Below are positions 7,323 to 17,275 of a stretch of 64,000 bases of DNA, in pieces; position 1 is the stretch's first letter; every line of letters begins with the position of its first letter. The translations under genes were made by a program, and so were the position numbers. The DNA comes from Mariniblastus sp. (GTDB lineage Bacteria; Planctomycetota; Planctomycetia; Pirellulales; Pirellulaceae). The DNA lies in contig WTFU01000206.1 of the NCBI GenBank assembly GCA_011523945.1, positions 16,451 through 80,450 on the forward strand. Reading direction: 5' to 3'. A model generated the notes under the pieces. It did no database searches. It was not told the origin of the DNA and saw nothing but the letters and a program-made list of their open reading frames with translations.

Positions 7323-10300
7323 CTATCGCTTGCCCCACTTTTTGGGTTCCGCTTTGGCCGAAAGCGACTTGCGGTCGATTAACATCTCGACTGAGGTCTT
7401 CCCCAACAGATCCGTCAGTCGACTGGTCAACTGTTCGCTGATCTCTACTTTCCTATTGGAATTCATTTCGACTCGCATCCCATCTTCAAGGATGATTTCA
7501 AATTTCAACTGCCGATTACCAGGATACCCTCGAATGATTTCGTAAACTGTTTTCAATCCGTCAAGCCCATGGGACTGCTGGTCAACCATGACTTTGATCC
7601 CGTGGGTCAAATTCTCATCGAGCTGGTCAATAGGAATCACTTTATCGACAATCATATTTGCTTCATCGCCACCTCGGTAATCTAATCGCCCCTGCAGAAC
7701 CACAATTGCGTCTGCCACAACAGCATCACCGTGTTTCGCAAAATCTTGCGGCCACAGAATACAGCGAATTGCACCGTCAACATCTTCCAGATCAAACATG
7801 ACGTATTTAGTAGGCGAGTTTGCGTCCCGTGGGTTTTTGACATGGGATTGTTTGACTGCCGAAATCATTCCACCCAAGCTAACGCGGTCGCGATCTTTCG
7901 TGCCTTCGAGCCCAGATGTTTTATGTGAGCAGTAACGTGCCAACTGAGCTTCAAACTGAGCTAATGGATGGCTCGTCAAGTAAAATCCAAGAACCTCTTT
8001 CTCAGCATTTAGCAACGCTCGCTCTTCCCATTCATCCATTTCTGGAAAAACGACTTCTGCATCTTCTGCTTCGTCGTCATCATCGCCGCCAAACAGATTC
8101 TTTTGACCACTTTTTTTATCCGCCATCATCGCTGCCCCAGCCTGCAAAGCGCGATCAGTGACGGCCGATAATTGAGAACGCTTCACCTCAAAACAATCCA
8201 TTGCTCCCGCTTTGATAAGCGTTTCAATAGACGATCGATTGCATTTTGATGATTCAACCCGCTCACAAAAATCAAAAATATCCTTAAACGGCCCATTCGC
8301 CTCCCGCTCCTCAACGATTGCCGCTGCAGCCGAACCACCACAGCCCTTAACAGCAGACATTGCGAAATGAATCTTGCCGTTGGCGACCGTAAAATCAACT
8401 CCCGATTGGTTGATACAGGGTGGTACGACCTCTACTCCCATCCGGTCGCAATCCTCCATGTGCTCAACGAGCGAGTCTTTGCTGGTAAAATTGCGTCCTG
8501 GAATATCCCCTGTTAACAGGGCTGCCATAAATTCAACCGGATAATGCGTTTTGAGATAAGCCGTCTGCCACGCAATCGCAGCGTAAGCCGTCGAATGGCT
8601 CTTATTGAAACCGTACCCGGCAAACTTGAGAATCATATCCCACATCTCTTGGGCATCTTTTTTAGACAGCCCTTGCTCCACCGCACCAGACATGTAGGCA
8701 TCGTGATTCGATGCGATGATTTTTTCTTTCTTCTTACTGATCGCTTTAATACAGGTGTACGCAGCGGCGAGAGGAATCTTGCCGAGACGATTTAAAATCT
8801 GCATCACCTGTTCCTGATAAACCATCACACCGTTGGTCTCTTCAAGAATTTCTTTGAGAACGTCCAGCTTATATTCAGCCTCCCGGCGACCATGCTTAAC
8901 ATCGATGTACTGTTGCACCATCCCGCCCTCCAGAGGCCCCGGTCGGTAGAGTGCATTGGTCGCAATGATATCCCGAAAATGGTCGGGCTTCATTTTGGAA
9001 AGCAAATCACGAATTCCACCACTCTCCAACTGGAAAACACCCTTGGTATCGCCCGACTGAAGCAGCTCAAAAGTCGCCGGATCGTCGAGCGGAAAATCCA
9101 ACGGATCGATCGTTTTTCCGGTAGTCTGCCGAATCAATTTCACGGTATTACTGAGAATGGTCAGGGTTCGCAAACCAAGAAAATCCATTTTTAACAGGCC
9201 AGCAGCCTCAACGTCATTCATGGACCACTGAGTAATTACATCCTCTTTACCGGCAACCCTGCCCAGAGGAACGTAGTCGGTCAAAGGACCGTCACTGATC
9301 ACAACGGCCGCCGCGTGCGTGCCGATGTTCCGAGCCAGTCCTTCCAGCTTAAGTGCAAATTCGAGCAACTCCGCAATCTCAGGATCGCCTTCGTAGACCG
9401 CCTTCAGCTCATCACTTGATTCAATCGCTTGCTGAAGCGAGATTCCAAGTTGATCTGGAACCATCGAAGTAATCTGGTTCACCCGTGCTAACGGAATACC
9501 AAGCACACGTCCGACGTCCTTGATCGCCGCTCGAGCTTTTAAAGTCCCAAAGGTACCAATCTGAGCTACACTTTCTTCTCCGTACTTTTCTTTCACGTAA
9601 CGGATGATTTCGCCACGACGTTCCTTGCAGAAATCAATATCAATATCCGGCGCTTCCAATCGATTCTCATCGAGAAAACGCTCGAACAACAAGCTGTACT
9701 TAATGGGACAAACGTGGCTCAAGTAAAGTGCGTAACAGACAATCGCTCCAACACCACTACCACGGGCGGTCGACGGAATATCCCGCTGGCGGGCCTGTTC
9801 GACGAAATCCCAGCAAATCAAAAAGTAGTTCGCGAATCCAAGTTTATTAATAACGCCTAACTCTCGATTCAATCGCGTCATTACCACTTCGGCAAGCTCA
9901 CCGTTGGGCTTCATCTCTTCATTACCTTCGTAACGATCCATGAGTCCCTTGATGCAAAGATCTCTTAGTTCATCTTCTGGAGTGCGATCCTGCGGCAAAT
10001 CAAAGACTGGAAAAAAACGTTCGCCAAGCTCAAGTTGGATATCAACGGTATCTGCAATTTGCTGACTTCTTGCGACAGCATCCTCAAGGCCGGGAAAATT
10101 TCGATACATCTCTTCGGGAGGGCGAAGATAAAACTGATCACCCTCCATTTTCATCCGCTGACTATCAGTTCGGAATTTGCCCATATTGATACAGAGCATA
10201 ACGTCCTGAGCCTCTGCATCTTCCCGGTCAACATAGTGGCAGTCACTCGTCGCAACCAAGGGCAAGCCAACTTGTTGAGCAATTTCAACCGCTCCTTGAA

Positions 10301-10886
10301 GTTGTGGTTTCTGAATATCCACATTGTTATTCATGATCTCTAGAAAATATCGATCACCAAAAACTCCATGAAACCACTGAGCAACATTCTTTGCTTCGGC
10401 AAGACTTTCTTCAGCACCGTTCCCGGAACCTCGCAAAATTGCCCGGCTAAACTCACTCGAAACACATCCGCTCAAACAGATAATTCCTTCGTTGTATTCT
10501 TCAAGCAATTCTTTATCGATCCGGGGCTTGAAATAGAATCCGTCGAGGCTCGCGTGGGAAGCCATTTTGACGAGGTTCTTGAATCCCGTTGCGTTCTGGC
10601 ACAACAAGGTCAAGTGGTAACTGGAGTCTTTCCCTTTACCACCTGATTTACTCTTCCGACTACCGGGCGCTATATAGGCTTCATACCCGATTATCGGATT
10701 AATGTCTTTTGATTTACAGGCACGATAAAACTCCAATGCACCGTGCATATTACCGTGATCCGTCAATGCCAGCGCATTCATGCCATGATCTGCTGTCCGT
10801 TGAACCAATTTTGGAATTGAACTGGCACCGTCAAGCAAACTGTAATGGCTGTGGCAATGCAGATGAACAAACGGACGGTTAGACAT
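7323..10886 (-). CDS. dnaE: DNA polymerase III alpha subunit
   Basis: Replicative polymerase catalytic subunit of 1187 residues, the usual DnaE length. The N-terminal PHP domain begins HLHCHSHYSLLDG at residues 8-20 with the metal-binding histidines present. The palm domain has the catalytic acids in PDIDIDF near residue 413, and TARGSGVGAIVCY and GTFGTLKARAAIKDVGRV follow the family pattern. GYGFNKSHSTAYA near 760 and a C-terminal OB-fold region (SLGGMISAVKQ near 985) complete it. It lacks the internal exonuclease domain of PolC. The plain ATG directly precedes the conserved PHP start. It is a single gene with gaps on both sides. Confidence 0.98.
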   Translation of the reverse strand: MSNRPFVHLHCHSHYSLLDGASSIPKLVQRTADHGMNALALTDHGNMHGALEFYRACKSKDINPIIGYEAYIAPGSRKSKSGGKGKDSSYHLTLLCQNATGFKNLVKMASHASLDGFYFKPRIDKELLEEYNEGIICLSGCVSSEFSRAILRGSGNGAEESLAEAKNVAQWFHGVFGDRYFLEIMNNNVDIQKPQLQGAVEIAQQVGLPLVATSDCHYVDREDAEAQDVMLCINMGKFRTDSQRMKMEGDQFYLRPPEEMYRNFPGLEDAVARSQQIADTVDIQLELGERFFPVFDLPQDRTPEDELRDLCIKGLMDRYEGNEEMKPNGELAEVVMTRLNRELGVINKLGFANYFLICWDFVEQARQRDIPSTARGSGVGAIVCYALYLSHVCPIKYSLLFERFLDENRLEAPDIDIDFCKERRGEIIRYVKEKYGEESVAQIGTFGTLKARAAIKDVGRVLGIPLARVNQITSMVPDQLGISLQQAIESSDELKAVYEGDPEIAELLEFALKLEGLARNIGTHAAAVVISDGPLTDYVPLGRVAGKEDVITQWSMNDVEAAGLLKMDFLGLRTLTILSNTVKLIRQTTGKTIDPLDFPLDDPATFELLQSGDTKGVFQLESGGIRDLLSKMKPDHFRDIIATNALYRPGPLEGGMVQQYIDVKHGRREAEYKLDVLKEILEETNGVMVYQEQVMQILNRLGKIPLAAAYTCIKAISKKKEKIIASNHDAYMSGAVEQGLSKKDAQEMWDMILKFAGYGFNKSHSTAYAAIAWQTAYLKTHYPVEFMAALLTGDIPGRNFTSKDSLVEHMEDCDRMGVEVVPPCINQSGVDFTVANGKIHFAMSAVKGCGGSAAAAIVEEREANGPFKDIFDFCERVESSKCNRSSIETLIKAGAMDCFEVKRSQLSAVTDRALQAGAAMMADKKSGQKNLFGGDDDDEAEDAEVVFPEMDEWEERALLNAEKEVLGFYLTSHPLAQFEAQLARYCSHKTSGLEGTKDRDRVSLGGMISAVKQSHVKNPRDANSPTKYVMFDLEDVDGAIRCILWPQDFAKHGDAVVADAIVVLQGRLDYRGGDEANMIVDKVIPIDQLDENLTHGIKVMVDQQSHGLDGLKTVYEIIRGYPGNRQLKFEIILEDGMRVEMNSNRKVEISEQLTSRLTDLLGKTSVEMLIDRKSLSAKAEPKKWGKR

Positions 10887-11328
10887 AAAGCGAGCCAGCC
10901 TCGGTGAAATTATTAGGATTGATAATGATTGAACTCTCGAGCATGGAATGACAATTCAAAATCGATCCCATTGAAAATTTCCCCAGTCCAGTTGAAGGGA
11001 GACAGGCGTTTGCCTTTAGCCGCGGTTCTAGGTCAACGACAGATGGTAACAAATCATCCGATTTTGACTATTGACCTAATCACGAAACAACACAAAAGCT
11101 CGGTAAAAATCGCAATATCGCGCACGACACCTGCGTTTCGTCCCCTCATCAAGAATTCATTCGAAACCATCGATTGTAACGGTTTTGCGGGAATATGCGA
11201 AAACCACCTATTTATACTCCTTGCACGAATTCCTGACCTATGTTTTCAGCGAGGAACCAATTGAAAAACAGCAATCCGCGTTTTGGGAACCTATTTGATT
11301 TACTCGATTCCACTTTAGTGGTTACGCC
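10887..11328. other. Intergenic region between dnaE and a coiled-coil gene
   Basis: This 442-base divergent spacer should carry the promoters for dnaE (leftward) and for the gene at 11329 (rightward). An AACGGTT heptamer lies at 11178-11184 inside TTGTAACGGTTTTG. I see no convincing gene, RNA or repeat; the open frame 10929-11264 has no protein-like features. Confidence 0.4.
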
Positions 11329-12240
11329 ATGCCAGCCTCGACAAAAGACAATACAAATTCAAAGAATCACAATGACATTGCCGTCATCCTTGAGCACATC
11401 GAATTACTCGTTGAGTTGCACGAAGGACAAAGTGGCAATGCCGTGACATCGGCACAAGAAAATCTACGAAAAAAACAGGAAAGTGGATTCAGAGAATTAG
11501 AAAATTTGATTGAATTAAAATTCAAAACACTTGAAAGCAAAATTGATTCACTCTCAAAATCATTCAACGACCAATCGAAAGTTCTTGAAACCAGTGGCGT
11601 CTACGATCTTAAATCTGCCGACTGGCTATTCCAGGAAGACAAGAAACAAGAACTCGAAACCAACTTGGCATCAGTTACTGAACAAATCACTGAAAAAACC
11701 GAATTCATCATCGGTTCTTTTGAAACGCGATTTGAAAATGTACTCCAAGACATGGGTGAAAAGTTCTCAAAATTGATTGATCAAACTGAACCAACGGAGC
11801 AGGATTCATCTGAAGAAGACGATGGGACTTCACATTGGGAAAAACAAAAAGAAGCCATGCTTTCAAAGTATGGCATCGACTCTGAGTATCGTGAAACGGA
11901 TGAACCCATCCCCTCAACGACCACAAAAGCAACCACCCCAACAAAAGCGTCAAAGAAGTCAACCACTCAATTGGGATCGCCAACCTCGGCCAAGCAGGAA
12001 GATTTCGCAGATATCGATGCACTGAAAGCTGAACTCAACGAAAAACTTCGCGAAGCCGAAATCGAACTCTCCATTGGCAGGGCAAAAATCAGCCAACAGC
12101 AAGCTGAAATTGCCTCTCGCCAGGTCGAACTGGAACGTCAAAGCGAAGCGCTTGAATCGAAACTGGCAGCCTGTCCCGACGGGTCCGCTCGAAAAACTGG
12201 CCTCCTCGACCGCTTAACGCGACACCTTCGTCAGGACTAA
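11329..12240 (+). CDS. Coiled-coil protein, function unknown
   Basis: 303 residues, rich in Glu, Lys, Gln and Ser, without a signal peptide or membrane segment. Residues about 20-130 and 220-285 show heptad-like patterns (for example ELENLIELKFKTLESKI and REAEIELSIGRAKISQQQAE), separated by an acidic then Thr/Lys/Ser-rich linker (SSEEDD near 155 and KATTPTKASKK near 195). The C-terminus ends in a basic stretch (RLTRHLRQD). It is probably a cytoplasmic filament, scaffold or chromosome-associated protein, but I recognise no family. It stands alone; an ATG begins it and a hairpin with a T-run follows the stop. Confidence 0.75.
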   Translation: MPASTKDNTNSKNHNDIAVILEHIELLVELHEGQSGNAVTSAQENLRKKQESGFRELENLIELKFKTLESKIDSLSKSFNDQSKVLETSGVYDLKSADWLFQEDKKQELETNLASVTEQITEKTEFIIGSFETRFENVLQDMGEKFSKLIDQTEPTEQDSSEEDDGTSHWEKQKEAMLSKYGIDSEYRETDEPIPSTTTKATTPTKASKKSTTQLGSPTSAKQEDFADIDALKAELNEKLREAEIELSIGRAKISQQQAEIASRQVELERQSEALESKLAACPDGSARKTGLLDRLTRHLRQD

Positions 12241-12243
12241 TGC

Positions 12244-12281
12244 ACTCTGTGCGTTGCTTGAATTTTCAGAGTTCTTTTTTT
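12244..12281 (+). terminator. Putative Rho-independent terminator after the coiled-coil gene
   Basis: ACTCTG (12244-12249) pairs with CAGAGT (12267-12272), followed by TCTTTTTTT. The stem is short and the loop is 17 bases, so the call rests mainly on the T-run and its place just after the stop codon. Confidence 0.45.
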
Positions 12282-12471
12282 GAATTAGCTGGGTAATTAG
12301 CAGTCTTTGCCTAGAAACAGCTATTACGCCAACCGCTAGCATGTACAGCAATCGCGTCGACCGATCCTACACCACCCTCTCTAGCCCTCTGAGTACATGT
12401 GAATTTCATTTGGGGTTGTTTGTCGACCTTGCTTTTTGGTATTCCGTAATCGCCTAAAACGTCTTGTCTCT

Positions 12472-12496
12472 GTGCGCCAGTATAAAACTGACGCAC
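12472..12496 (+). repeat. Hairpin-forming inverted repeat in the leader of the DUF11 gene
   Basis: GTGCGCCAGT (12472-12481) faces ACTGACGCAC (12487-12496) across a five-base loop ATAAA, with one mismatch. An outer CTCTG/CAGAG pair (12468-12472 and 12501-12505) offers an alternative, longer pairing. It lies 40-170 bases before the possible start codons and has no T-run. It could be an operator or an RNA control element. Confidence 0.45.
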
Positions 12497-12668
12497 GAAC
12501 CAGAGCCAATGTGACGTTGGCCAACAAATTAACGGCATGGAAGCCGACGGGTGTTTTGAGCGAACGGATTCAACTAATCCGCCAATCAAAATTGGTGCTC
12601 GGTGCGACATGCCAACATTTCCCAAATCGAGTTTGCTGGTTCAGCAAATTCACGATGGAAACAACAAC

Positions 12669-15467
12669 ATGTCCGAATCTGAAACCACACCGGAAATTGG
12701 CCCGCGGTTTACCAAGGCAACCATTATCCGTATTTCAGCGGTGGCCTTTTTTGTCACCCTGGGGTCGGTTGCTGTAATTCAATCGATGAACTATGTCTCA
12801 TCTGATTCGAATGAAGATCCCAGCCAACTAGTTTCGGATACCGATAGTCCAAGCTCAGGTAAAGACTCTTTGCCGAAGGAAACGACCTCAAGCGAACCTC
12901 CTTCCGCATTCAACGAGCCGCCAAAGTCGACCGCAGACAAAAATACATTTAGCCCTCCTGATAATTTCGCAACCTCGATCGGGAAACCAGCCCCACCTGA
13001 ACTGGGCATAAGAACAGCACCACCGGAAAATTCGTCCTTCAAGCCAACGTTGCCTCCCTTACAAGCGAGCCCAACTACCGCCGCCGCTCGACAAAGCGAA
13101 GGTTCCCTCGACAAGAAAAAACCCAGCAACGCTGGTTCAGGATTCAATGGCATTCCAATCGTAAAAGCTACACCTCCAGCCAGCCCGCCCGAACGCTTCG
13201 CATCCAAAGAAGCCTCGTTGCCGTTCTCAAATTCGAACAGTGGTTTCAAACCACCAACTACGCCAACTCAAGATTCAGCAACCCAAACATCTACACCGAA
13301 GCAGACCAACACAAAAAAACCTAACCCGTTTCAAATTAACACACCCCCAAAGCAGGGCAGCGATATTCCGGAGCCTGGATCATCGTCGCCGGCATCGGCC
13401 AGTAACTCAGCCTCTCGATTGCTCGAACAAATTGCGGATGAGACGCCATCGACGCGACCAGTTTCCATGCCATTGGGTGGGGCCAACAAACCCAGGCCAT
13501 TTTCCGCACCTGTTGGGCAGCCGGTTACAAAATCCTTTACCCCGCCAACCAACCAGCCTTCTCAACCAAAACTGCCTCAACCAAAACTGCCGAAATCACA
13601 ATCGCCTCTATCCAATTCGAACGAATCGTCCCTAACCAACATTAGTTCGTTTAATAATCGCCCCCGTCCAACCGGGGCACCCGCCAACTCCCCGACCAGT
13701 AGCCAAGCCAAACCTGGGCCAGAAAAAACTAGTTCAAACCTGAATGAAAAGTTTCCAGAATCCGTGGCACCGAAGGTACCAAGTGCGTTTGCCTCGCAAC
13801 CCATTACAGGCAAAACTCCAGCACCAACTACTCGATCCTTTGGAGCACCTCAAGCAGAATCTGAAACTGGCTCTCTGGGAACTTCCCCAAGTTTGACATC
13901 ACAGACAAGCTCAAGCAATCCTCAAGCACCGAGGGCATTCGCGCCCAACCCAACTTCTCCCCGAAACGCCCCTTCATCCAATCGTTCATCGCTCACAGGC
14001 CCGGCATCTTCCTCACCCACAACCTCGACGATTCCAGTACCTCGATTAACGCGAGACACTCCCGGAGATCGCCAACTCGAAGGCATTCAAGCGCCATCCT
14101 TAACGGTTGAAAAACTCTCACCCGCCGAAATCCAACTCAACCAGAAGGCTTCGTTTGAAATTATTGTTCGAAACATTGGTCGCGTTACGGCAGAGGAAGT
14201 TAAAGTAGTCGACCAGGTACCTGCTGGATGTGAATTTGTTGGAGCGACCCCTCAAACCCAACCTCAAGGAAAACTACAGAGCCTTAGCTGGAATCTCGGG
14301 ACACTTAGACCCGGGCAAGAGAAAAAGATCACGTTTCAATTGAAACCAACCCAACCCGGGGAGATGGGCAGTGTTGCCCAAGTCTCGTTTGCAACGCAAG
14401 CCTCCATGCGAACATTGGTTACCAAACCTGTTCTTGAGATTGTTCACCAGACCGAGGCAACTCATTTAATTGGAGACCGCGTTATCCTCGATGTGATCGT
14501 TATTAATAAAGGCGATGGTCCTGCCAGGAACGTCCTGATCCAACAACAAGTACCTGAACAACTCGAATTTCCGGATGGTTTGCCAAACGCAAACCGGGGG
14601 ATTGAATATGAAGTTGGCACATTGATGCCCGGTAAATCACAACGTGTTAAGCTGGCACTTAAGGCGGCTAACATTGGTAAGATCCAGAGTATCATGTACG
14701 CATCGGCCGAGGGCGGGCTCCGCGCTAAACATGAATTACCCATCGAAGTCATCGCGCCAAAACTCGTAACCCAAAGCTCTGGTCCGAAAAAACGATTTTT
14801 GAAACGGAGTGCCACACATGAATTTCGCGTAACTAATCAGGGGACTGCCAACGCCACCAACGTTCAACTCATCGCTAAACTTCCCAATGGCCTTCGCTTC
14901 GTTCAGGCAAATAACCAGGGGAGATATGACTCGAACAGTCATGCCGTTTATTGGAGTCTGGCTGAACTCGCACAGAACATTGAAGCCAAAGTTGAATTGA
15001 AAACAATGCCGGTCGACGTTGGAAATCAGCCGATTACTTTTGAATCGTCTGCTGATTTAAATATAAAATCAGCACTCGAGCACGACCTCTCCGTCGAGCA
15101 TCTGGTGGATGTATTCTTCGAAATTGACGATGTTATTGACCCGATCGAGATTGGCGGCGATACCAGGTACCGAGTTCGAGTCGTGAATCAAGGCACCAAA
15201 GCAGCGACCAATATTCGGCTTCAAGTTGATTTCCCGGCTGGGATAACTCCAACCTCAGTCAACGGTTCATTACGGCATGCCATTCGCGGACAACAGGTTG
15301 TTTTTGAGCCAATCAACAATATGAATCCAGATGACGAACTCAGCTTCATGATTAACGGACGAGGCCAATCCGCTGGTGACCATCGAGTCGTCGTGAGTAT
15401 GCAAACCGACGGACGGACTTCGCCGGTATCCAAACAGGAGTCGACCCGTGTCTATTCCGACCAATAA
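12669..15467 (+). CDS. Membrane-anchored Pro/Ser/Thr-rich protein with DUF11 repeats
   Basis: An envelope protein. From the ATG at 12669 a short cytoplasmic tail is followed by one membrane helix (about residues 17-38, IIRISAVAFFVTLGSVAVI). Next comes a linker of roughly 430 residues, very rich in Pro, Ser, Thr and Asn, probably extended across the periplasm or surface. The last 450 residues hold four repeats of the DUF11 type (Ig-like beta-sandwich): the marks are NIGRVTAEEVKVVDQVPAG, NKGDGPARNVLIQQQVPEQ, NQGTANATNVQLIAKLPNG and NQGTKAATNIRLQVDFPAG. Such repeats usually serve adhesion or wall structure. A 15-base duplication (QPKLP twice) sits in the linker. An in-frame ATG at 12537 gives a 976-residue version; I prefer 12669 because the upstream residues look non-coding. 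It stands alone before tpiA. Confidence 0.8.
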   Translation: MSESETTPEIGPRFTKATIIRISAVAFFVTLGSVAVIQSMNYVSSDSNEDPSQLVSDTDSPSSGKDSLPKETTSSEPPSAFNEPPKSTADKNTFSPPDNFATSIGKPAPPELGIRTAPPENSSFKPTLPPLQASPTTAAARQSEGSLDKKKPSNAGSGFNGIPIVKATPPASPPERFASKEASLPFSNSNSGFKPPTTPTQDSATQTSTPKQTNTKKPNPFQINTPPKQGSDIPEPGSSSPASASNSASRLLEQIADETPSTRPVSMPLGGANKPRPFSAPVGQPVTKSFTPPTNQPSQPKLPQPKLPKSQSPLSNSNESSLTNISSFNNRPRPTGAPANSPTSSQAKPGPEKTSSNLNEKFPESVAPKVPSAFASQPITGKTPAPTTRSFGAPQAESETGSLGTSPSLTSQTSSSNPQAPRAFAPNPTSPRNAPSSNRSSLTGPASSSPTTSTIPVPRLTRDTPGDRQLEGIQAPSLTVEKLSPAEIQLNQKASFEIIVRNIGRVTAEEVKVVDQVPAGCEFVGATPQTQPQGKLQSLSWNLGTLRPGQEKKITFQLKPTQPGEMGSVAQVSFATQASMRTLVTKPVLEIVHQTEATHLIGDRVILDVIVINKGDGPARNVLIQQQVPEQLEFPDGLPNANRGIEYEVGTLMPGKSQRVKLALKAANIGKIQSIMYASAEGGLRAKHELPIEVIAPKLVTQSSGPKKRFLKRSATHEFRVTNQGTANATNVQLIAKLPNGLRFVQANNQGRYDSNSHAVYWSLAELAQNIEAKVELKTMPVDVGNQPITFESSADLNIKSALEHDLSVEHLVDVFFEIDDVIDPIEIGGDTRYRVRVVNQGTKAATNIRLQVDFPAGITPTSVNGSLRHAIRGQQVVFEPINNMNPDDELSFMINGRGQSAGDHRVVVSMQTDGRTSPVSKQESTRVYSDQ

Positions 15468-15723
15468 TTGACCTGGGAATGCCTTTCTGTGCTTAGATTG
15501 CCGGTCAATTAACTACTCCAGAAGGTTAGTTCCTGCCTCCCAGACTGATCAAAACCGGCATGATTTCCATCAAATCCTGCTGTTCGCGCGATTTCGCTGG
15601 TTTTCATGCTCGAAAAACCGCGTTTCCTTGGAAATGAGCCGTTAATCTTAAGCTGATGTTCTGGTAGACTTACCGATTCGATTTTTGCCCTGAAAGCTGA
15701 TTTATATTTGAGTTGGAGAATCC

Positions 15724-16488
15724 GTGAGACGCCCCCTAATTGCCGGCAATTGGAAGATGAACCTCAATCGCGCTGACGCCGTTGCGCTTTCCAGCGACCT
15801 TGTGAATGCAGACAAATCCAGTGAGGTCGATGTTCTAATTTGTCCGTCTCATATTTACCTCGACGCCGTTTCATCCACCCTCGGCGATTCAGGCATTTCA
15901 CTTGGTGCCCAGGACGTATATTTTGAAGCTGGAGGAGCCTTTACAGGTGAAATCAGTACCGGAATGCTTAGCGATGTCGGATGCCAATTCGTAATTCTCG
16001 GACACAGTGAACGACGACATGTCATGGGTGAAACCGATTCGCTCATTAACAAGAAAGTCAAAGCAGTTCTCGAAGCAGGGCTAACTCCCGTACTTTGTGT
16101 AGGAGAAACGCTGGAAGATCGCGAAGCGGGCAACACCGAAGCCGTCGTTAAAACACAATTCGAAGGCTCGCTCGCCGACTTGAGTCCCGAGCAGGTTCAA
16201 AAGACCGTCATCGCATATGAACCGGTATGGGCCATTGGAACTGGCAAAACAGCGAGCCCTGAACAAGCTCAGGAGGTTCACGCTGACCTTCGCAAATTAC
16301 TGAACGACCGCTATAATTCCGAGACTTCCGAACAAGTACGGATTCTCTATGGCGGAAGCGTGAAACCAGACAATGCAAGCAATTTGATGTCCCAACCGGA
16401 CATCGATGGAGCGTTGGTCGGAGGTGCATCTTTGAAAGCAGATGGATTTACAGCGATCATTAACGCAGCCAACCAAAACGTCGCCTAA
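15724..16488 (+). CDS. tpiA: Triosephosphate isomerase
   Basis: Interconverts dihydroxyacetone phosphate and glyceraldehyde 3-phosphate in glycolysis and gluconeogenesis. The 254 residues fit the family. Active-site signatures are present: GNWKMN at residues 8-13 with the catalytic lysine, GHSERR near 96 with the electrophilic histidine, [12 protein letters not shown] near 165-176 with the general-base glutamate, and the phosphate-gripping YGGSVKPDN and GALVGGASL near the end. The start is a GTG, preceded by GGAG at a good spacing. It heads a run of same-strand genes that continues with secG, yicC, gmk and rpoZ. Confidence 0.97.
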   Translation: MRRPLIAGNWKMNLNRADAVALSSDLVNADKSSEVDVLICPSHIYLDAVSSTLGDSGISLGAQDVYFEAGGAFTGEISTGMLSDVGCQFVILGHSERRHVMGETDSLINKKVKAVLEAGLTPVLCVGETLEDREAGNTEAVVKTQFEGSLADLSPEQVQKTVIAYEPVWAIGTGKTASPEQAQEVHADLRKLLNDRYNSETSEQVRILYGGSVKPDNASNLMSQPDIDGALVGGASLKADGFTAIINAANQNVA

Positions 16489-16562
16489 CGTGGTAACGAG
16501 CGACAAGCGAGAACACAAACAAATCACTAGACAAATCACCTCAGGTGGTACGAGAAATTAAT

Positions 16563-17180
16563 ATGACTTTGGCTCAATTCCAATTTGTGGAAAACTCCCT
16601 ACTGTTGTCCGAGTTTCGGTTCGGACTTTTTGTAATGGAAATTCTATTGTTTATGTGCTCCTTGTTTTTAATGGCACTCGTGCTTGTCCAACGAGGAAAA
16701 GGGGGCGGACTGACTGGTGCCCTCGGCGGCATGGGCGGACAAAGTGCATTCGGTTCGAAAGCCGGTGATGCGTTCACAAAAATTACGATCGTAACAGCGG
16801 CGATCTGGATCTTCCTCTGCATGATGACGATCGCTTTGTTCAACCCTCCTCCGGCACCTACTTCAACGCTCAACAATGAGCCAATTCTAAGTGGAGTCGG
16901 TGGCGAGGAACTTGAAGGAGATGGCGAAGCGGACAGCGACGCTCCCGAGAAATCGACCTCAGCCGCTGGTGATGCAGCATCTGAGGGTAATGATGATGCA
17001 GCAACTGAGGGTAATGGTGATGCAGCAACTGAGGGCGATGATAAAGCATCAGACGCTGCTGGAGAGAGTGGTTCGGGTGAAAAAGCAACGGACGCTAAAC
17101 CAGTCGATTCAGAAGCGGAAGCTCAACCAACCGCCACAGACGAAACGAGCGAGACTAAGTCCGATGTTGAAGAAAAGTAA
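16563..17180 (+). CDS. secG: Preprotein translocase subunit SecG with long acidic tail
   Basis: Small partner of SecY and SecE in the general protein-export channel. The first 100 residues are a normal SecG: a helix (about residues 22-44, FVMEILLFMCSLFLMALVLV), the conserved loop QRGKGGGLTGALGGMGG with QSAFGS, and a second helix near 75-97. The remaining 105 residues form a low-complexity acidic tail rich in Ala, Asp, Glu and Gly, which ordinary SecG lacks. Three perfect-phase copies of an eight-residue unit (DAATEGNG type) lie in it. The tail is probably cytoplasmic or periplasmic depending on topology. I chose the ATG at 16563; a GTG 18 bases upstream is also possible. It follows tpiA by 74 bases and precedes yicC. 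Confidence 0.93.
   Translation: MTLAQFQFVENSLLLSEFRFGLFVMEILLFMCSLFLMALVLVQRGKGGGLTGALGGMGGQSAFGSKAGDAFTKITIVTAAIWIFLCMMTIALFNPPPAPTSTLNNEPILSGVGGEELEGDGEADSDAPEKSTSAAGDAASEGNDDAATEGNGDAATEGDDKASDAAGESGSGEKATDAKPVDSEAEAQPTATDETSETKSDVEEK
16971..17042 (+). repeat. Three 24-bp tandem repeats inside secG
   Basis: Units at 16971-16994, 16995-17018 and 17019-17042 each read GATGCAGCA(T/A)CTGAGGG followed by seven more variable bases, differing at only a few positions. They keep frame and encode the acidic DAA(S/T)EG-type octapeptide. Copy number could vary between strains through slippage. Confidence 0.85.
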
Positions 17181-17275
17181 TCGTCTAGCAACTACCGCGA
17201 ATTCCATTCGAACCGCGGCACGATCGATTTCTTGAATTTCAACCCGAATACGCTTTAACGATACGGGAGTCTGTT

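Larger units (their letters stand above)
12241..12668. other. Intergenic leader before the DUF11-repeat gene
   Basis: This 428-base stretch holds the terminator at its left end and a strong hairpin at 12472-12496. An ATG at 12537 in frame with the next gene could shorten the gap, but the added 44 residues look unstructured. I see nothing else supportable. Confidence 0.4.

Noticed and set aside
82..11184. TGTAAC as a shared ECF -35 element (seen upstream of the RND gene, at 11175 and at 40615)
   Set aside because: No common -10 element at a fixed distance could be found, and the hexamer also occurs inside the riboswitch and coding DNA.
10929..11264. Open frame in the dnaE upstream region
   Set aside because: The composition is irregular, with no hydrophobic core or motif, and no ribosome binding site.
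13560..13600. Short tandem duplication encoding QPKLP twice as a mobile or functional repeat
   Set aside because: Only two copies in a low-complexity linker; simple slippage explains it.
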